A stretch of DNA of 64,000 nt. Source: Paraflavitalea soli. Its GTDB lineage: Bacteria > Bacteroidota > Bacteroidia > Chitinophagales > Chitinophagaceae. Of this stretch, positions 1 to 7,790 are shown piece by piece; the first letter of the stretch is position 1; every line of letters starts with the position of its first letter. The notes under the pieces were generated by a model, which did no database searches, was not told the DNA's origin, and saw only the letters and a list, made by a program, of their open reading frames with translations. The position numbers and the translations under genes are program-made. The stretch covers positions 6,514,546-6,578,545 of the forward strand of contig NZ_CP032157.1 in assembly GCF_003555545.1 (NCBI RefSeq), written 5' to 3'.

Positions 1-2
1 TT

Positions 3-323
3 CTGGGGGGCACGCTGGTGCTGGCGCTGATGTTATTGTTTTCCAAACAAACCATTCCGGCTTTATCGGCCTATAGTGATATTAGTTGGTATAAGTTTAC
101 CGGGGGCCTGCTGGGTGTATTTGTGGTAACGGTAGTGTTAGTGTCGGTCATGGAGATCGGGGCGGCGAATATGTTTGTGCTCATTATTGCGGGGCAGTTA
201 TTCACGGCCTTGCTGATGGACCATTTTGGGATTTTGGGGATGAAGCCAAGTCCGATCACTTTGCAGAAGATGATCGGCATTGTGTGTTTGATTGTGGGAG
301 CTTACCTGGTGAACAGGAAATAA
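3..323 (+). CDS. DMT-superfamily (DUF606/YdcZ-like) membrane transporter, 3' end
   Basis: Only the C-terminal part is present. The open frame runs in from the left edge, so the true start lies outside the window. The visible 107 residues are almost entirely hydrophobic, with about four membrane segments, and end in a typical EamA/DUF606 tail (a G-x-x-L-I-V-G-A-Y-L helix followed by a short basic end). Proteins of this class are inner-membrane permeases of small metabolites; the substrate cannot be read from the sequence. The next gene lies on the opposite strand and converges on this one. Confidence 0.75.
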   Translation: MGGTLVLALMLLFSKQTIPALSAYSDISWYKFTGGLLGVFVVTVVLVSVMEIGAANMFVLIIAGQLFTALLMDHFGILGMKPSPITLQKMIGIVCLIVGAYLVNRK

Positions 324-389
324 AAAATCGCTGAGGTGAACCTGGTTGTTCATCCTCAGCGATCGTACTTTCATGGCTGTACATTGGCT

Positions 390-1223
390 CTACCAGCTGC
401 TGATCCTGATACCTACACTGTAGGGGGTGAGGTCCAATCCACGTTCGAAGATGCTTTCAGAAGCATAAGAACCGTATAATTTTACAGGGCCTAATCCCAG
501 CTCGGCTAAATACTGGAGCTTCCAGGGGCGGAGGTCAAAATCATCACGCTTTTTACGTTTGCCATCTGCATCGGTGATGGTTTTCTGGCGGCTGGCATAC
601 AGGTAGCCTGCACTGGCGCCAAACGCCAGGCTAAATCCTCTTTCACGCTGAGGGGTAAAGTTGAACTCCAGCAACATGGGCACGGTCACATACTCGGCCA
701 CCAGTTTATTCTTGCTGTACTTGGTGGCAAGGTCCATGATCACGGTAGTACGGGGCTCGGTGAGGAACTTAACGGGCTCTTTGAAGCGGTAGTTGTTCAT
801 GTCGATGCCGAGGCCGTATTTCAGGTTTACCGCATGCTTAATGAGGTTGAGGCGCTGCATGAAGAACCAGATATTGACATTCGAAGATTTTACGGCTTTC
901 AGTTTAAACCAGTCTTCATTTGATAGCGGTGCAAAAGCCTGTGCTTCGAGACTGCTATAGTTGGTCTTGTCATTGAAATTGGTGAAGCCCAGGTCGAGGA
1001 TCAGCCAATTGGTGCTGATGTTGGAGGGCTTGTATTTACGGCGGTAGACACGGGTCCTTTCGCGGTCATTGTCTTCTTTGGCGCTTCCGCCGCCTGAGCG
1101 CACGATGATCATCTTACCTATCCGGATTGTATCGCTTTTGGGTTGCTGGGTGGTGGTATCTGTTTGAGCCATTGCTGAACATGCCATACCTATTCCCGCC
1201 AGGAGGGTTAACATCCTTTTCAT
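390..1223 (-). CDS. Secreted outer-membrane beta-barrel protein, function unknown
   Basis: 277 residues. An N-terminal signal peptide of about 19 residues ends in AMAQ, followed by a polar linker rich in T, Q and K. The remainder alternates aromatic and polar residues in the pattern of short beta-barrel (PorT/OmpW-like) proteins and ends in an aromatic C-terminal residue (ISSW), typical of outer-membrane proteins. It is the third gene of an apparent operon behind an ECF sigma factor and a membrane anti-sigma factor (28 bp gap), so it may be a target or sensor of that pair. No enzymatic motif is visible. The barrel assignment is inferred from composition. Confidence 0.7.
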   Translation of the reverse strand: MKRMLTLLAGIGMACSAMAQTDTTTQQPKSDTIRIGKMIIVRSGGGSAKEDNDRERTRVYRRKYKPSNISTNWLILDLGFTNFNDKTNYSSLEAQAFAPLSNEDWFKLKAVKSSNVNIWFFMQRLNLIKHAVNLKYGLGIDMNNYRFKEPVKFLTEPRTTVIMDLATKYSKNKLVAEYVTVPMLLEFNFTPQRERGFSLAFGASAGYLYASRQKTITDADGKRKKRDDFDLRPWKLQYLAELGLGPVKLYGSYASESIFERGLDLTPYSVGIRISSW

Positions 1224-1251
1224 ACTTCTAAATTTACTTGTGTAATGGAGA

Positions 1252-2457
1252 TTATTTTAACGCGAATTCAAAACTTGCTATACGGATGCTTGATTTTTCA
1301 TGGTCCGTATCGGCATTGGTTGCTTTGTCAAAAACACGGGACACCTTCCGGAAGAAGCCACGCATTCTGTTTTTCTTATTATCAGGTTCAGTTGGATAGT
1401 AAGGTTCATCTTGATAGTCGGGTTTTGAAACAGGGTTGAGCGTTGCCATGCTTGCATTGATGTTCTTTTCTATTTCATGCGCTGTTAACCCGGTAGGAGT
1501 TGTAATAAGCTTGTTTGTTTCTCCTACAGTGCTTGCTGTTAAAGGCTTGTTCGTTTTTTCTTTATCCAGATCTGTCCGTACAGCCATCTTCTTCTCTTCT
1601 TCTTGTGGTACGTTTATCACCTCTGGAATGTTACGGGGAGCCTCAATATTTTTTCTTTCTTTCTTGTTAACGGTTGCGAAGCCTGTTGTTTTGTTGTCTT
1701 TAACAGGAACTGGTACTACCCGTGCAGGTTGATCAATATTCTTCTTGTCTTCCTTATTGGTCGCTAAATCAGGTGTAGGTGCCGTTGTCTGGTCGGGTGC
1801 AATTACTTTATCAGTAGTAGCGGCAATGTTCTGTTGAGTTTGTTCCTTGATGGCAGGTGTTGGTTGTTTTACCTGTGGGGCCTCAGTGTTTTTGGCAACA
1901 TTCTTTTCTCCGCCTGGTTGTACCTTACCTCCATCTTTGGTGAGGGTATACCAGGTGGTTGCTCCCACAAACAAGAGTACAACAGCTGCGGCAGCGATTT
2001 TCCACCAGCGCATTCTTACAACAGGTGCTTTGTCTTCTTCTTCGCTGCGGTATAAAGTGTATTTATCTGCAAATACAATGGAGGTATCGGGCATCAGGCG
2101 CACCTGCTGGAATAATTCGAAGCTGGCCTGGTGCTGTGGGTTCCTGTATACAAATTGTTCTACCTGGTCTTTTTGTTCGTTGGTGAGCTCATCATCAGCA
2201 TAGAGTACAAAATATTCTTCGCAATTGGTTTCATTAACGGGGTTGGGCGCCGAAGTGGTTCTTAGCAATAATTCTTTGTTCATGAACACGACGGGCTCAT
2301 TGGCCGGCAGGATGGATTGCTGCAACATGACCAGCTCAGTGCGCAGGTCAGGATTTTCTTCCACGAAAGCTTCCACGGCTTTGCGCTGTACAATGCTTAG
2401 TTCATTGTCGACATACAGCAGGAAGAATTCTTCGTAATTATGGCGTGTGATGTTCAT
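1252..2457 (-). CDS. Membrane-anchored anti-sigma-factor-like protein with duplicated N-terminal domain
   Basis: About 401 residues. Two similar N-terminal domains (about residues 1-65 and 74-137) share a Y/F-E-E-Y/F-F-x-L-Y-x-D-[ND]-E-L start and an N-P core, indicating an internal tandem duplication. One transmembrane segment follows (about 150-172), then a long low-complexity K/T/P/E-rich region expected to be periplasmic. This is the layout of Bacteroidota ECF anti-sigma factors, although the zinc-finger cysteines are absent. I prefer the ATG at 2457, just after the stop of the sigma gene, over an upstream in-frame ATG at 2469 that overlaps it. Probable role: binding the sigma factor encoded immediately upstream. 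Confidence 0.7.
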   Translation of the reverse strand: MNITRHNYEEFFLLYVDNELSIVQRKAVEAFVEENPDLRTELVMLQQSILPANEPVVFMNKELLLRTTSAPNPVNETNCEEYFVLYADDELTNEQKDQVEQFVYRNPQHQASFELFQQVRLMPDTSIVFADKYTLYRSEEEDKAPVVRMRWWKIAAAAVVLLFVGATTWYTLTKDGGKVQPGGEKNVAKNTEAPQVKQPTPAIKEQTQQNIAATTDKVIAPDQTTAPTPDLATNKEDKKNIDQPARVVPVPVKDNKTTGFATVNKKERKNIEAPRNIPEVINVPQEEEKKMAVRTDLDKEKTNKPLTASTVGETNKLITTPTGLTAHEIEKNINASMATLNPVSKPDYQDEPYYPTEPDNKKNRMRGFFRKVSRVFDKATNADTDHEKSSIRIASFEFALK

Positions 2458-2458
2458 G

Positions 2459-2944
2459 CTATAACACATTTTCAGGGCTGACCAAATAGTTTTTTAACTG
2501 CACGCGGGCACGGTGTAAATACACTTTCACCTGGCTTTCCTTCAATCCCGTGATCTCTCCAATTTCTGTGTAAGAGTAACCTTCATAATCTTTCAGCAAT
2601 ACCAGTGAGCGTTGGGTTTCGTTGAGTTGCGCCAGCGCCATTTCCAGCACTTTTCGGGTGTTGTGCATGGGCCGGTCGTAAACTTTGGCATCATCGCGAA
2701 ACTCATCTTTCAGGCTCACTCTTTTTGCTTTGCGCAGGTGATCGACCATCTGGTGGTAGGCTACGGTAAACAAATAACTCTTGCATTTGGTACCGTCTAC
2801 ATCGGCCCGGTTGATCCACATTTTCTCGAATGCCGTTTGTACCACATCCCTTGCATCCTCCTCATGGCGGAGGTTTTTCAGGATGAACCGGTACACGTTA
2901 TCCGCATACTCTGTGACACATTGGTTGTACTCTTTTTCAGTCAT
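2459..2944 (-). CDS. RNA polymerase sigma factor, ECF subfamily
   Basis: 161 residues, the usual ECF length. Region 2 carries the acidic D-A-x-D-V-V-Q-x-A-F-E-K-M-W motif at about 36-50. Region 4 carries an L-x-x-x-Q-R helix and the helix-turn-helix G-Y-S-Y-T-E-I-G-E-I-T-G near 125-140. It directs core RNA polymerase to a small regulon. It is first in an operon with the anti-sigma-like gene (stop and next start nearly overlap) and a barrel protein, so regulation by release from the membrane anti-sigma factor is likely. Confidence 0.9.
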   Translation of the reverse strand: MTEKEYNQCVTEYADNVYRFILKNLRHEEDARDVVQTAFEKMWINRADVDGTKCKSYLFTVAYHQMVDHLRKAKRVSLKDEFRDDAKVYDRPMHNTRKVLEMALAQLNETQRSLVLLKDYEGYSYTEIGEITGLKESQVKVYLHRARVQLKNYLVSPENVL

Positions 2945-3047
2945 AAGCTAAGTCCTGTCTCATTAATGTGCTTGTAAGGCTGTCTATTAGTTATACGTGG
3001 AAGGGTGTTTAAATGTTACAGCACCCCTATTCTTTTTGCCTTAAAAA

Positions 3048-3076
3048 GTAAAAAGAGGCTTTCGGGGCCTCTTTTC
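3048..3076 (-). terminator. Rho-independent terminator
   Basis: The stem AAAAGAGGC / GCCTCTTTT surrounds a small loop, with A/T tails on both sides. It lies just downstream of the small minus-strand gene at 3106-3312 and can work in that direction. Confidence 0.6.
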
Positions 3077-3105
3077 TATCATAAAATTCTGATAATCAAG
3101 GTTGA

Positions 3106-3312
3106 TTAATGAGCTGTAACCATTACTGCCCGGTTGAGCGCCTCCAGGATCATGAATTCGCCCTGGGCCTTGGGCTTTTCGCACTGGTCCTTTGATTCAC
3201 TGCATACACCGTCTTCAGTTGTTTTGCCTGCCCGGCTGGCGGCAAATACCAATATGCCGGCTGTAATTATCAGCAGCATAATAAAAGCCCGTAAATAGGA
3301 TTTGCGAATCAT
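3106..3312 (-). CDS. Small single-span membrane protein, function unknown
   Basis: 68 residues from the ATG at 3312; another in-frame ATG at 3324 would add four residues. A basic start (MIRKSYLR) is followed by one strong transmembrane helix (about 8-27) and a polar tail with two cysteines spaced C-x6-C and several K/E residues. I do not recognise the family. A terminator directly downstream and a normal signal-anchor composition support a real gene. Confidence 0.5.
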   Translation of the reverse strand: MIRKSYLRAFIMLLIITAGILVFAASRAGKTTEDGVCSESKDQCEKPKAQGEFMILEALNRAVMVTAH

Positions 3313-3601
3313 AAGCGAGGCCATTTGATCTATAAGACGAAGTTATAGCCAAAATGTTACAGGAATGGTAAAGAAATCTGAAAATTGGCTGCTTTAGGCG
3401 GATTACCGGCAAAAAATACCCAATACCCGCTGGACGTATTTGACCCTTTCCAGACTATTATAGCAATGCCGTTGAATTCTTGAGAAATGTTCCGACTGTA
3501 GAGAGGGTTATATTTGGACCGGCGCATACATAGGTCATATTTTAAGTAAAATATATGCAAATACGAGTTAAAGAGGCTTTAAACACGCCCAATATCCGTC
3601 T

Positions 3602-3648
3602 TTTGTCCGAGTTTGGTCCCTGTTTGGTCCGGGTTTGGTCCCTGTTTG
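3602..3648. repeat. 11-bp degenerate tandem repeat (TTTGGTCCCTG type)
   Basis: Three complete 11-nt units start at 3612, 3623 and 3634 (TTTGGTCCCTG, TTTGGTCCGGG, TTTGGTCCCTG), with a 10-nt partial unit before and a partial unit after. Confidence 0.85.
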
Positions 3649-3785
3649 AAAGGGTCAAGTCCAGCAATCGATATTTTTAAGTTGCCGTACAGAATCTCCA
3701 GCCTTTTTTCAAGGGGAATAGTAGGACGGGATCAGGTAATCCATTGATAATGTATGGGTAATCTACGGAAGATCCCCGGGTGATC

Positions 3786-3840
3786 TTCTCTCAAGGTTCT
3801 CTGTAGCTTCTCTGAACGTTCTCTGTAGGTTCTCTGTAGC
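3786..3840. repeat. 11-bp degenerate tandem repeat (TTCTCTGTAGC type)
   Basis: Five consecutive 11-nt units start at 3786, 3797, 3808, 3819 and 3830. All begin with TTCTCT; the last five bases vary (GTAGC, GAACG, GTAGG and similar). Confidence 0.9.
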
Positions 3841-3923
3841 TCGGGCCGTATTTTTGTTTTTTATAATGTGTGGTTGTGCGACAGGGCTTTAGAAAATTTC
3901 AAATGAGCAGTATCCCAAATTGC

Positions 3924-3931
3924 TATTTTTG
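3924..3931 (+). promoter_or_regulatory. Probable -7 promoter element of kbl
   Basis: TATTTTTG matches the Bacteroidota -7 consensus TAnnTTTG and lies 27 bp upstream of the kbl ATG. No clear -33 TTTG is seen at the right distance. Confidence 0.4.
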
Positions 3932-3958
3932 TGCCCTTATCTAAAAAACGCTCTTTCC

Positions 3959-5146
3959 ATGAATGAAAATTTAGTCAAGAGGCTGGCTACTGAACTTGAA
4001 GAAATCAAGACTGCCGGATTGTATAAAACAGAACGCATTATTGAATCTCCGCAGGGAGCTGAAATAGTAGTGAACGGTAAGAAGGTGTTGAATTTCTGTG
4101 CGAATAATTACCTGGGGCTGTCCTCTCATCCCAAGGTGGTGGAGGCTGCCAAGAAAGCCATTGACCATCGTGGCTATGGCATGAGTAGTGTGCGGTTTAT
4201 TTGCGGTACGCAGGATATTCACAAGGAGCTGGAGGCTAAGATCTCCCAATTCCTGGGTACGGAAGATACGATCCTGTATGCAGCGGCTTTTGATGCCAAT
4301 GGTGGTGTGTTTGAACCCTTGTACAATGAGCAGGATGCGCTTATTTCGGATGAGCTGAACCATGCTTCCATTATTGATGGGGTGCGTTTGTGTAAAGCAC
4401 AGCGTTACCGGTACAAGCACAACAATATGGAAGACCTGGAAGCGCAGCTGAAGGCAGCACAGGCGCAGCGTAGCCGTATTATTATCACGGATGGTTCATT
4501 CAGCATGGATGGTACGATTGCGCAGCTGGATAAAATTGTGGAGCTGGCAGAGAAGTATGATGCGGCTATTATGATCGATGAATGTCATTCCAGTGGTTTC
4601 CTGGGTAAAACGGGTCGTGGTACGCATGAGTACCGTGGTGTGATGGGAAAGATCGACATCATTACGGGTACGTTGGGTAAGGCGCTGGGCGGTGCTTCGG
4701 GTGGATTTACCAGCGGACGCAAAGAAGTGATCGAGATATTGCGTCAGCGCTCCAGGCCTTATTTGTTTTCGAATACGCTGGCGCCCAGTATTGTGGGGGC
4801 ATCGATCGCGGTGCTGGACCTGCTGACAGAAACCACTGAATTAAGGGACAAACTGGAATACAATACGAAGTATTTCCGCAGCAAGATGACGGAAGCGGGC
4901 TTCGATATCAAACCGGGTGATCACCCGATTGTGCCCATTATGTTGTATGATGCCGTGATAGCGCAGAACTTTGCGGCCAAATTGCTGGAAGAAGGTATTT
5001 ATGTAATTGGTTTCTTCTTCCCGGTGGTGGCTAAAGGTTTGGCGAGGATCCGCGTGCAGTTGAGTGCGGGTCATGAGCAGCAGCACCTGGATAAAGCGAT
5101 TGCCGCTTTTACGAAGATTGGAAAGGAATTGGGGGTGTTGAAGTAG
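3959..5146 (+). CDS. kbl: 2-amino-3-ketobutyrate CoA ligase (glycine C-acetyltransferase)
   Basis: 395 residues, close to the E. coli Kbl length. It is a PLP-dependent alpha-oxoamine synthase that cleaves 2-amino-3-ketobutyrate with CoA to glycine and acetyl-CoA, the second step of threonine breakdown. Family motifs are intact: NFCANNYLGLS near 55, SVRFICGTQ near 85, LNHASIIDGVRLCKAQRYRY near 140, and GTLGKALGGASGG with the PLP-binding lysine at K241. The ATG at 3959 is chosen because the homology begins at MNENLVKRL; the longer frame from 3920 would overlap the promoter. No threonine dehydrogenase gene is adjacent. Related serine palmitoyltransferases are excluded by the strong colinear match to Kbl. 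Confidence 0.95.
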   Translation: MNENLVKRLATELEEIKTAGLYKTERIIESPQGAEIVVNGKKVLNFCANNYLGLSSHPKVVEAAKKAIDHRGYGMSSVRFICGTQDIHKELEAKISQFLGTEDTILYAAAFDANGGVFEPLYNEQDALISDELNHASIIDGVRLCKAQRYRYKHNNMEDLEAQLKAAQAQRSRIIITDGSFSMDGTIAQLDKIVELAEKYDAAIMIDECHSSGFLGKTGRGTHEYRGVMGKIDIITGTLGKALGGASGGFTSGRKEVIEILRQRSRPYLFSNTLAPSIVGASIAVLDLLTETTELRDKLEYNTKYFRSKMTEAGFDIKPGDHPIVPIMLYDAVIAQNFAAKLLEEGIYVIGFFFPVVAKGLARIRVQLSAGHEQQHLDKAIAAFTKIGKELGVLK

Positions 5147-5152
5147 GGAGGA

Positions 5153-5180
5153 GAATATAGGATACAGAATTTAGAATACA
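5153..5180. repeat. 7-bp degenerate tandem repeat (GAATACA type)
   Basis: Four consecutive heptamers (GAATATA, GGATACA, GAATTTA, GAATACA) follow the kbl stop and run straight into the terminator stem. A nearly identical array follows galK. Confidence 0.85.
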
Positions 5181-5242
5181 GAAGGCCGAAAAGCCGGGAT
5201 CATGTTGCTGAGATATAGCAAGCTTCCGGTCTTTCGGCCTTC
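5181..5242. terminator. Bidirectional terminator between kbl and ridA
   Basis: A long imperfect stem (GAAGGCCGAAAAGCCGG against CCGGTCTTTCGGCCTTC) lies between two converging genes. T-rich sequence follows on the plus strand. Confidence 0.6.
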
Positions 5243-5262
5243 TTATTATATAGTGTTTCCTC

Positions 5263-5643
5263 TTACTTTCCTGCGATCACGCTGATCTCGACATTTACGT
5301 TCTTGGGCAGTCCTTTTACGGCTACGGTTTCGCGGGCGGGAAAATTGCTTTGGAAATATTTGCCGTATACTTCATTCACGGTAGCAAAAAAGGCCATATC
5401 GCTGAGGAAAATGGTGGTCTTGACTATGTGGCTGAAATCCATACCAGCTTCTGCCAGTACAGCTTTGAGGTTGTGCATTACCTGGTGTGTTTCACCAAAA
5501 ATATCAGTTGCGTCGATATTGCCGGTGGCAGGGTTAATGGCTATCTGACCGGACACGAATAACAAGCCGCCCAATTGAACAGCCTGGTTGTAGGGGCCAA
5601 TAGGGGCCGGTGCATTGCTGGTATTGATAATCTTTTTTTCCAT
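5263..5643 (-). CDS. ridA: RidA family reactive imine/enamine deaminase
   Basis: 126 residues, the standard length of the YjgF/YER057c/UK114 family. RidA hydrolyses 2-aminoacrylate and similar imines released by PLP enzymes. The family signature is present: APAPIGPYNQAV at the N-terminus, FVSGQIAINP near 30, and the C-terminal R-E-T-V-A-V-K-G-L-P-K-N-V-x-V-E-I-S with the substrate-binding arginine. It is a single gene facing kbl across a shared terminator. Cytoplasmic trimer expected. Confidence 0.92.
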   Translation of the reverse strand: MEKKIINTSNAPAPIGPYNQAVQLGGLLFVSGQIAINPATGNIDATDIFGETHQVMHNLKAVLAEAGMDFSHIVKTTIFLSDMAFFATVNEVYGKYFQSNFPARETVAVKGLPKNVNVEISVIAGK

Positions 5644-5662
5644 GGGCCAAAAATACAGGAAG

Positions 5663-5718
5663 TTTTGGGTTTGGGATTTCGGGTTTAGTGTTTCGAGTTT
5701 TGGGTTTCGTGTTTCGGG
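5663..5718. repeat. 7-bp degenerate tandem repeat (TTTCGGG type)
   Basis: Eight consecutive heptamers (TTTTGGG, TTTGGGA, TTTCGGG, TTTAGTG, TTTCGAG, TTTTGGG, TTTCGTG, TTTCGGG) fill the gap upstream of ridA. Confidence 0.9.
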
Positions 5719-5805
5719 CGTGGAAAAGCTACTATTTGCCTGGATGTATTGTGGGCGGCGATTGCGGAATGCCGATTAGGGCTTACTTTGCGTAAATTTT
5801 TTGCC

Positions 5806-6450
5806 ATGACCATTGCCATACTGGCCGATGAGGTGTTGAAAGCTGAGTGGCTTGCCAGGGAAGCACCGGCAGGAGTGGAGTATGTGTGGGCCGATTCGCT
5901 GCGTTCGCTGTTGATGATCGAAGCAGACGCTTATTTCGACCTGCTGTATACAGCCGATCCGGAAAGGATAGCCAGGGTGAAACCAGTGAATGGCAAACCT
6001 TTGTTTGTGAATGCTGTACCCTGGACCGGGAAAGTGACTGGTACAAAGGTGATAAGGATCAATGGCTGGCCTACTTTGTTACGCAGACCTGTAATAGAAA
6101 TTGCGCTAACTGATGCAGGGCAGCAAGCTGCTGTCGAAAGTGTTTTCGGTGTTTTGCAATGGCGTTACCAGCTGGTGCCGGATATTGGTGGTATGGTTAC
6201 GCCGCGGGTGTTGGCCATGATCATCAATGAAGCCTATTACACATTGGGAGCAGATGTAAGTACGAGGGCCGAAATCGATACAGCGATGAAATTGGGTACT
6301 AATTATCCGATGGGGCCATTTGAGTGGAGTGCGGCCATTGGCCTGGAAAATATCGCGGCATTGTTGAAGGAGTTGAGTCGTACAGATGAACGCTATGCGC
6401 TGGCGCCAGCCCTGGAACAGGAGCTTGCGGCGGGTGAAGGTCATCCATGA
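5806..6450 (+). CDS. Short protein with a 3-hydroxyacyl-CoA dehydrogenase C-terminal domain
   Basis: 214 residues from the ATG at 5806, which follows a TACTTTG-like promoter element; the longer frame from 5749 lacks family support. The second half (about 125-205) matches the 3HCDH C-terminal helical domain, including P-x-x-x-x-x-R-V-L-A-M-I-I-N-E-A, an A-E-I-D-T-A-M-K-L-G-T segment and N-Y-P-M-G-P-F. The N-terminal part is only about 90 residues and has no clear GxGxxG NAD-binding loop, whereas classical enzymes carry a full Rossmann domain of about 180 residues. It may be a non-catalytic or alternative-substrate member. It precedes tsaB on the same strand by 97 bp. Confidence 0.75.
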   Translation: MTIAILADEVLKAEWLAREAPAGVEYVWADSLRSLLMIEADAYFDLLYTADPERIARVKPVNGKPLFVNAVPWTGKVTGTKVIRINGWPTLLRRPVIEIALTDAGQQAAVESVFGVLQWRYQLVPDIGGMVTPRVLAMIINEAYYTLGADVSTRAEIDTAMKLGTNYPMGPFEWSAAIGLENIAALLKELSRTDERYALAPALEQELAAGEGHP

Positions 6451-6547
6451 TGGGCTGCCGATGGCGGGAAAAGAAATCTTTTTGATCGGATCGTATGCAT
6501 TTAATAGCCATCTGGCATCATAATACATTGATTATTCGTTTTTAACA

Positions 6548-7246
6548 ATGGGGTTGATACTGAATATAGACACAGCTACGCAAAACGCCAGCATTTGCCT
6601 TGCTGCCAATGGTGAATGTATTGCGACTATGGTAAACCGTGAACAAAAGGACCATGCGGGATGGGTGCAGGCCGCTATTGCGCAACTGATGCGGGAAGCG
6701 GGTTATACCATGCAACAGCTGGAAGCAGTGGCAGTTACGGAGGGGCCGGGTTCCTATACAGGGCTGCGTGTGGGGCTGGCCACGGCTAAGGGACTGTGCT
6801 ATGCACTTCATATTCCGTTGATTACAGAGAGTACATTAAAAGTGATCGCTTATGCAACGCGGGGGGCTATGGGATTGTCATCCGGCCAATCTCCTCTGGT
6901 ACCCACCTTATTATGTCCTATGATCGATGCCCGCAGGATGGAAGTATTTACCGCCGTCTATAGTATGGATTTGGAGGTAGTTATTCCGGGTGGTGCACGT
7001 GTTTTAGACAATAATTCTTTTAACAAAGAGTTAGAGAATAATCGTTTAATTTTCTGTGGAAATGCTATTGGTAAGTGGAAACCCCTATGTAACCATTCAA
7101 ATGCAACGTTTTATGAGGGAGAAGAGTATTCCGCAGCTGACCTTGGAAAGCTAGCTGAACAAAGGTTTGAGCGGAAAATGTGGGCAGACCTGGCCTATGC
7201 GGAGCCCGCTTATCTCAAGGAATTCTACTCTCATATAAAAAATTAA
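6548..7246 (+). CDS. tsaB: tRNA threonylcarbamoyladenosine biosynthesis protein TsaB
   Basis: 232 residues. An ASKHA-fold, catalytically inactive partner of TsaD in the complex that makes t6A37 on ANN-decoding tRNAs. Visible features are the N-terminal ILNIDTATQNASICLA strand and the hallmark E-G-P-G-S-Y-T-G-L-R-V-G-x-A-x-A-K-G loop near 61-80, followed by a P-M-I-D-A-R-R-M-E-V-F-T segment near 125. Length and motifs are normal. Confidence 0.93.
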   Translation: MGLILNIDTATQNASICLAANGECIATMVNREQKDHAGWVQAAIAQLMREAGYTMQQLEAVAVTEGPGSYTGLRVGLATAKGLCYALHIPLITESTLKVIAYATRGAMGLSSGQSPLVPTLLCPMIDARRMEVFTAVYSMDLEVVIPGGARVLDNNSFNKELENNRLIFCGNAIGKWKPLCNHSNATFYEGEEYSAADLGKLAEQRFERKMWADLAYAEPAYLKEFYSHIKN

Positions 7247-7297
7247 ACTAAGTGAAACTTTTATAGACCTTTAATTCACATAGTATTTTTTTTCTTG

Positions 7298-7305
7298 TAA
7301 ATTTG
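7298..7305 (+). promoter_or_regulatory. Probable -7 promoter element of the ArsR-type gene
   Basis: TAAATTTG fits TAnnTTTG and stands 44 bp upstream of the ATG at 7350, inside the only gap before that gene. Confidence 0.4.
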
Positions 7306-7349
7306 GCACTCGCTTATCCTATTAAATTTTTAAAAGCTCTGATGTGCAC

Positions 7350-7697
7350 ATGAACGTAACAAGCAACTACTCCATGGTGCTGAATGCAGACGGCGTACAT
7401 GGGGATTCCGTAAAGGTTGACTTCCTAAACCTGAAAAAGGCCGCAATGATCCTGCGGGCGCTCAACCACAAGTTGCGCCAGCAAATTCTAAAGCTCATAG
7501 ATGAGCAAAAGCGCCTCACCGTCACTGAAATCTATGTGCGGCTCAGACTTGAACAGTCTGTAGCATCACAACATCTTGCGATTCTTCGCAGGGCTGGGAT
7601 TGTAAAAACAGAGCGGGATGGCAAGTTCATCTATTATTCTGTGAATAGTGCCCGAGTGGCGCATATCATGGAGTGCGTAGAAGATCTGAATAGCTGA
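7350..7697 (+). CDS. ArsR-type winged-helix transcriptional regulator
   Basis: 115 residues from the ATG at 7350 (an upstream in-frame GTG at 7344 is less likely). The middle is a winged helix: A-L-N-H-K-L-R-Q-Q-I-L-K-L-I near 35-48, then L-T-V-T-E-I-Y-V-R-L-R-L-E-Q-S-V-A-S-Q-H-L as recognition helix near 57-77, and the wing G-K-F-I-Y-Y-S-V. There is no clear metal-binding Cys pair of the ELCVCDL kind, so the signal is unknown. It directly precedes the MBL/rhodanese gene after a terminator, a context reminiscent of sulfur-responsive ArsR regulators (inference). Confidence 0.85.
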   Translation: MNVTSNYSMVLNADGVHGDSVKVDFLNLKKAAMILRALNHKLRQQILKLIDEQKRLTVTEIYVRLRLEQSVASQHLAILRRAGIVKTERDGKFIYYSVNSARVAHIMECVEDLNS

Positions 7698-7730
7698 TCA
7701 GCCGGTTTAACCTTTTGATAATCTGCTTAT

Positions 7731-7765
7731 AAAGCAGGACATGGAACCCCATGTTCTGCTTTTTG
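7731..7765 (+). terminator. Rho-independent terminator
   Basis: The stem AAAGCAGGACATGG / CCATGTTCTGCTTTTT closes a four-base loop and is followed by a T-rich tail, directly after the ArsR-type gene. Confidence 0.8.
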
Positions 7766-7777
7766 CTTTTTAAGAAT

Positions 7778-7785
7778 TAACTTTG
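7778..7785 (+). promoter_or_regulatory. Probable -7 promoter element of the MBL/rhodanese gene
   Basis: TAACTTTG, an exact TAnnTTTG, ends only five bases before the ATG. The transcript would be nearly leaderless. Confidence 0.4.
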
Positions 7786-7790
7786 CATCC

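Larger units (their letters stand above)
3325..3958. other. Long intergenic region with two 11-bp repeat arrays
   Basis: No convincing gene. An open frame at 3357-3560 on the minus strand has an unstructured, non-protein-like composition. The region holds two short tandem arrays with an 11-bp period (separate entries) and, at its right end, the probable kbl promoter. Confidence 0.6.

Noticed and set aside
3357-3560. 67-codon minus-strand ORF
   Set aside because: Composition and lack of any signal, domain or ribosome site make it likely to be chance coding in the intergenic region.
3786-3840. CRISPR array or phage attachment site
   Set aside because: Contiguous 11-bp units without spacers and without an integrase.
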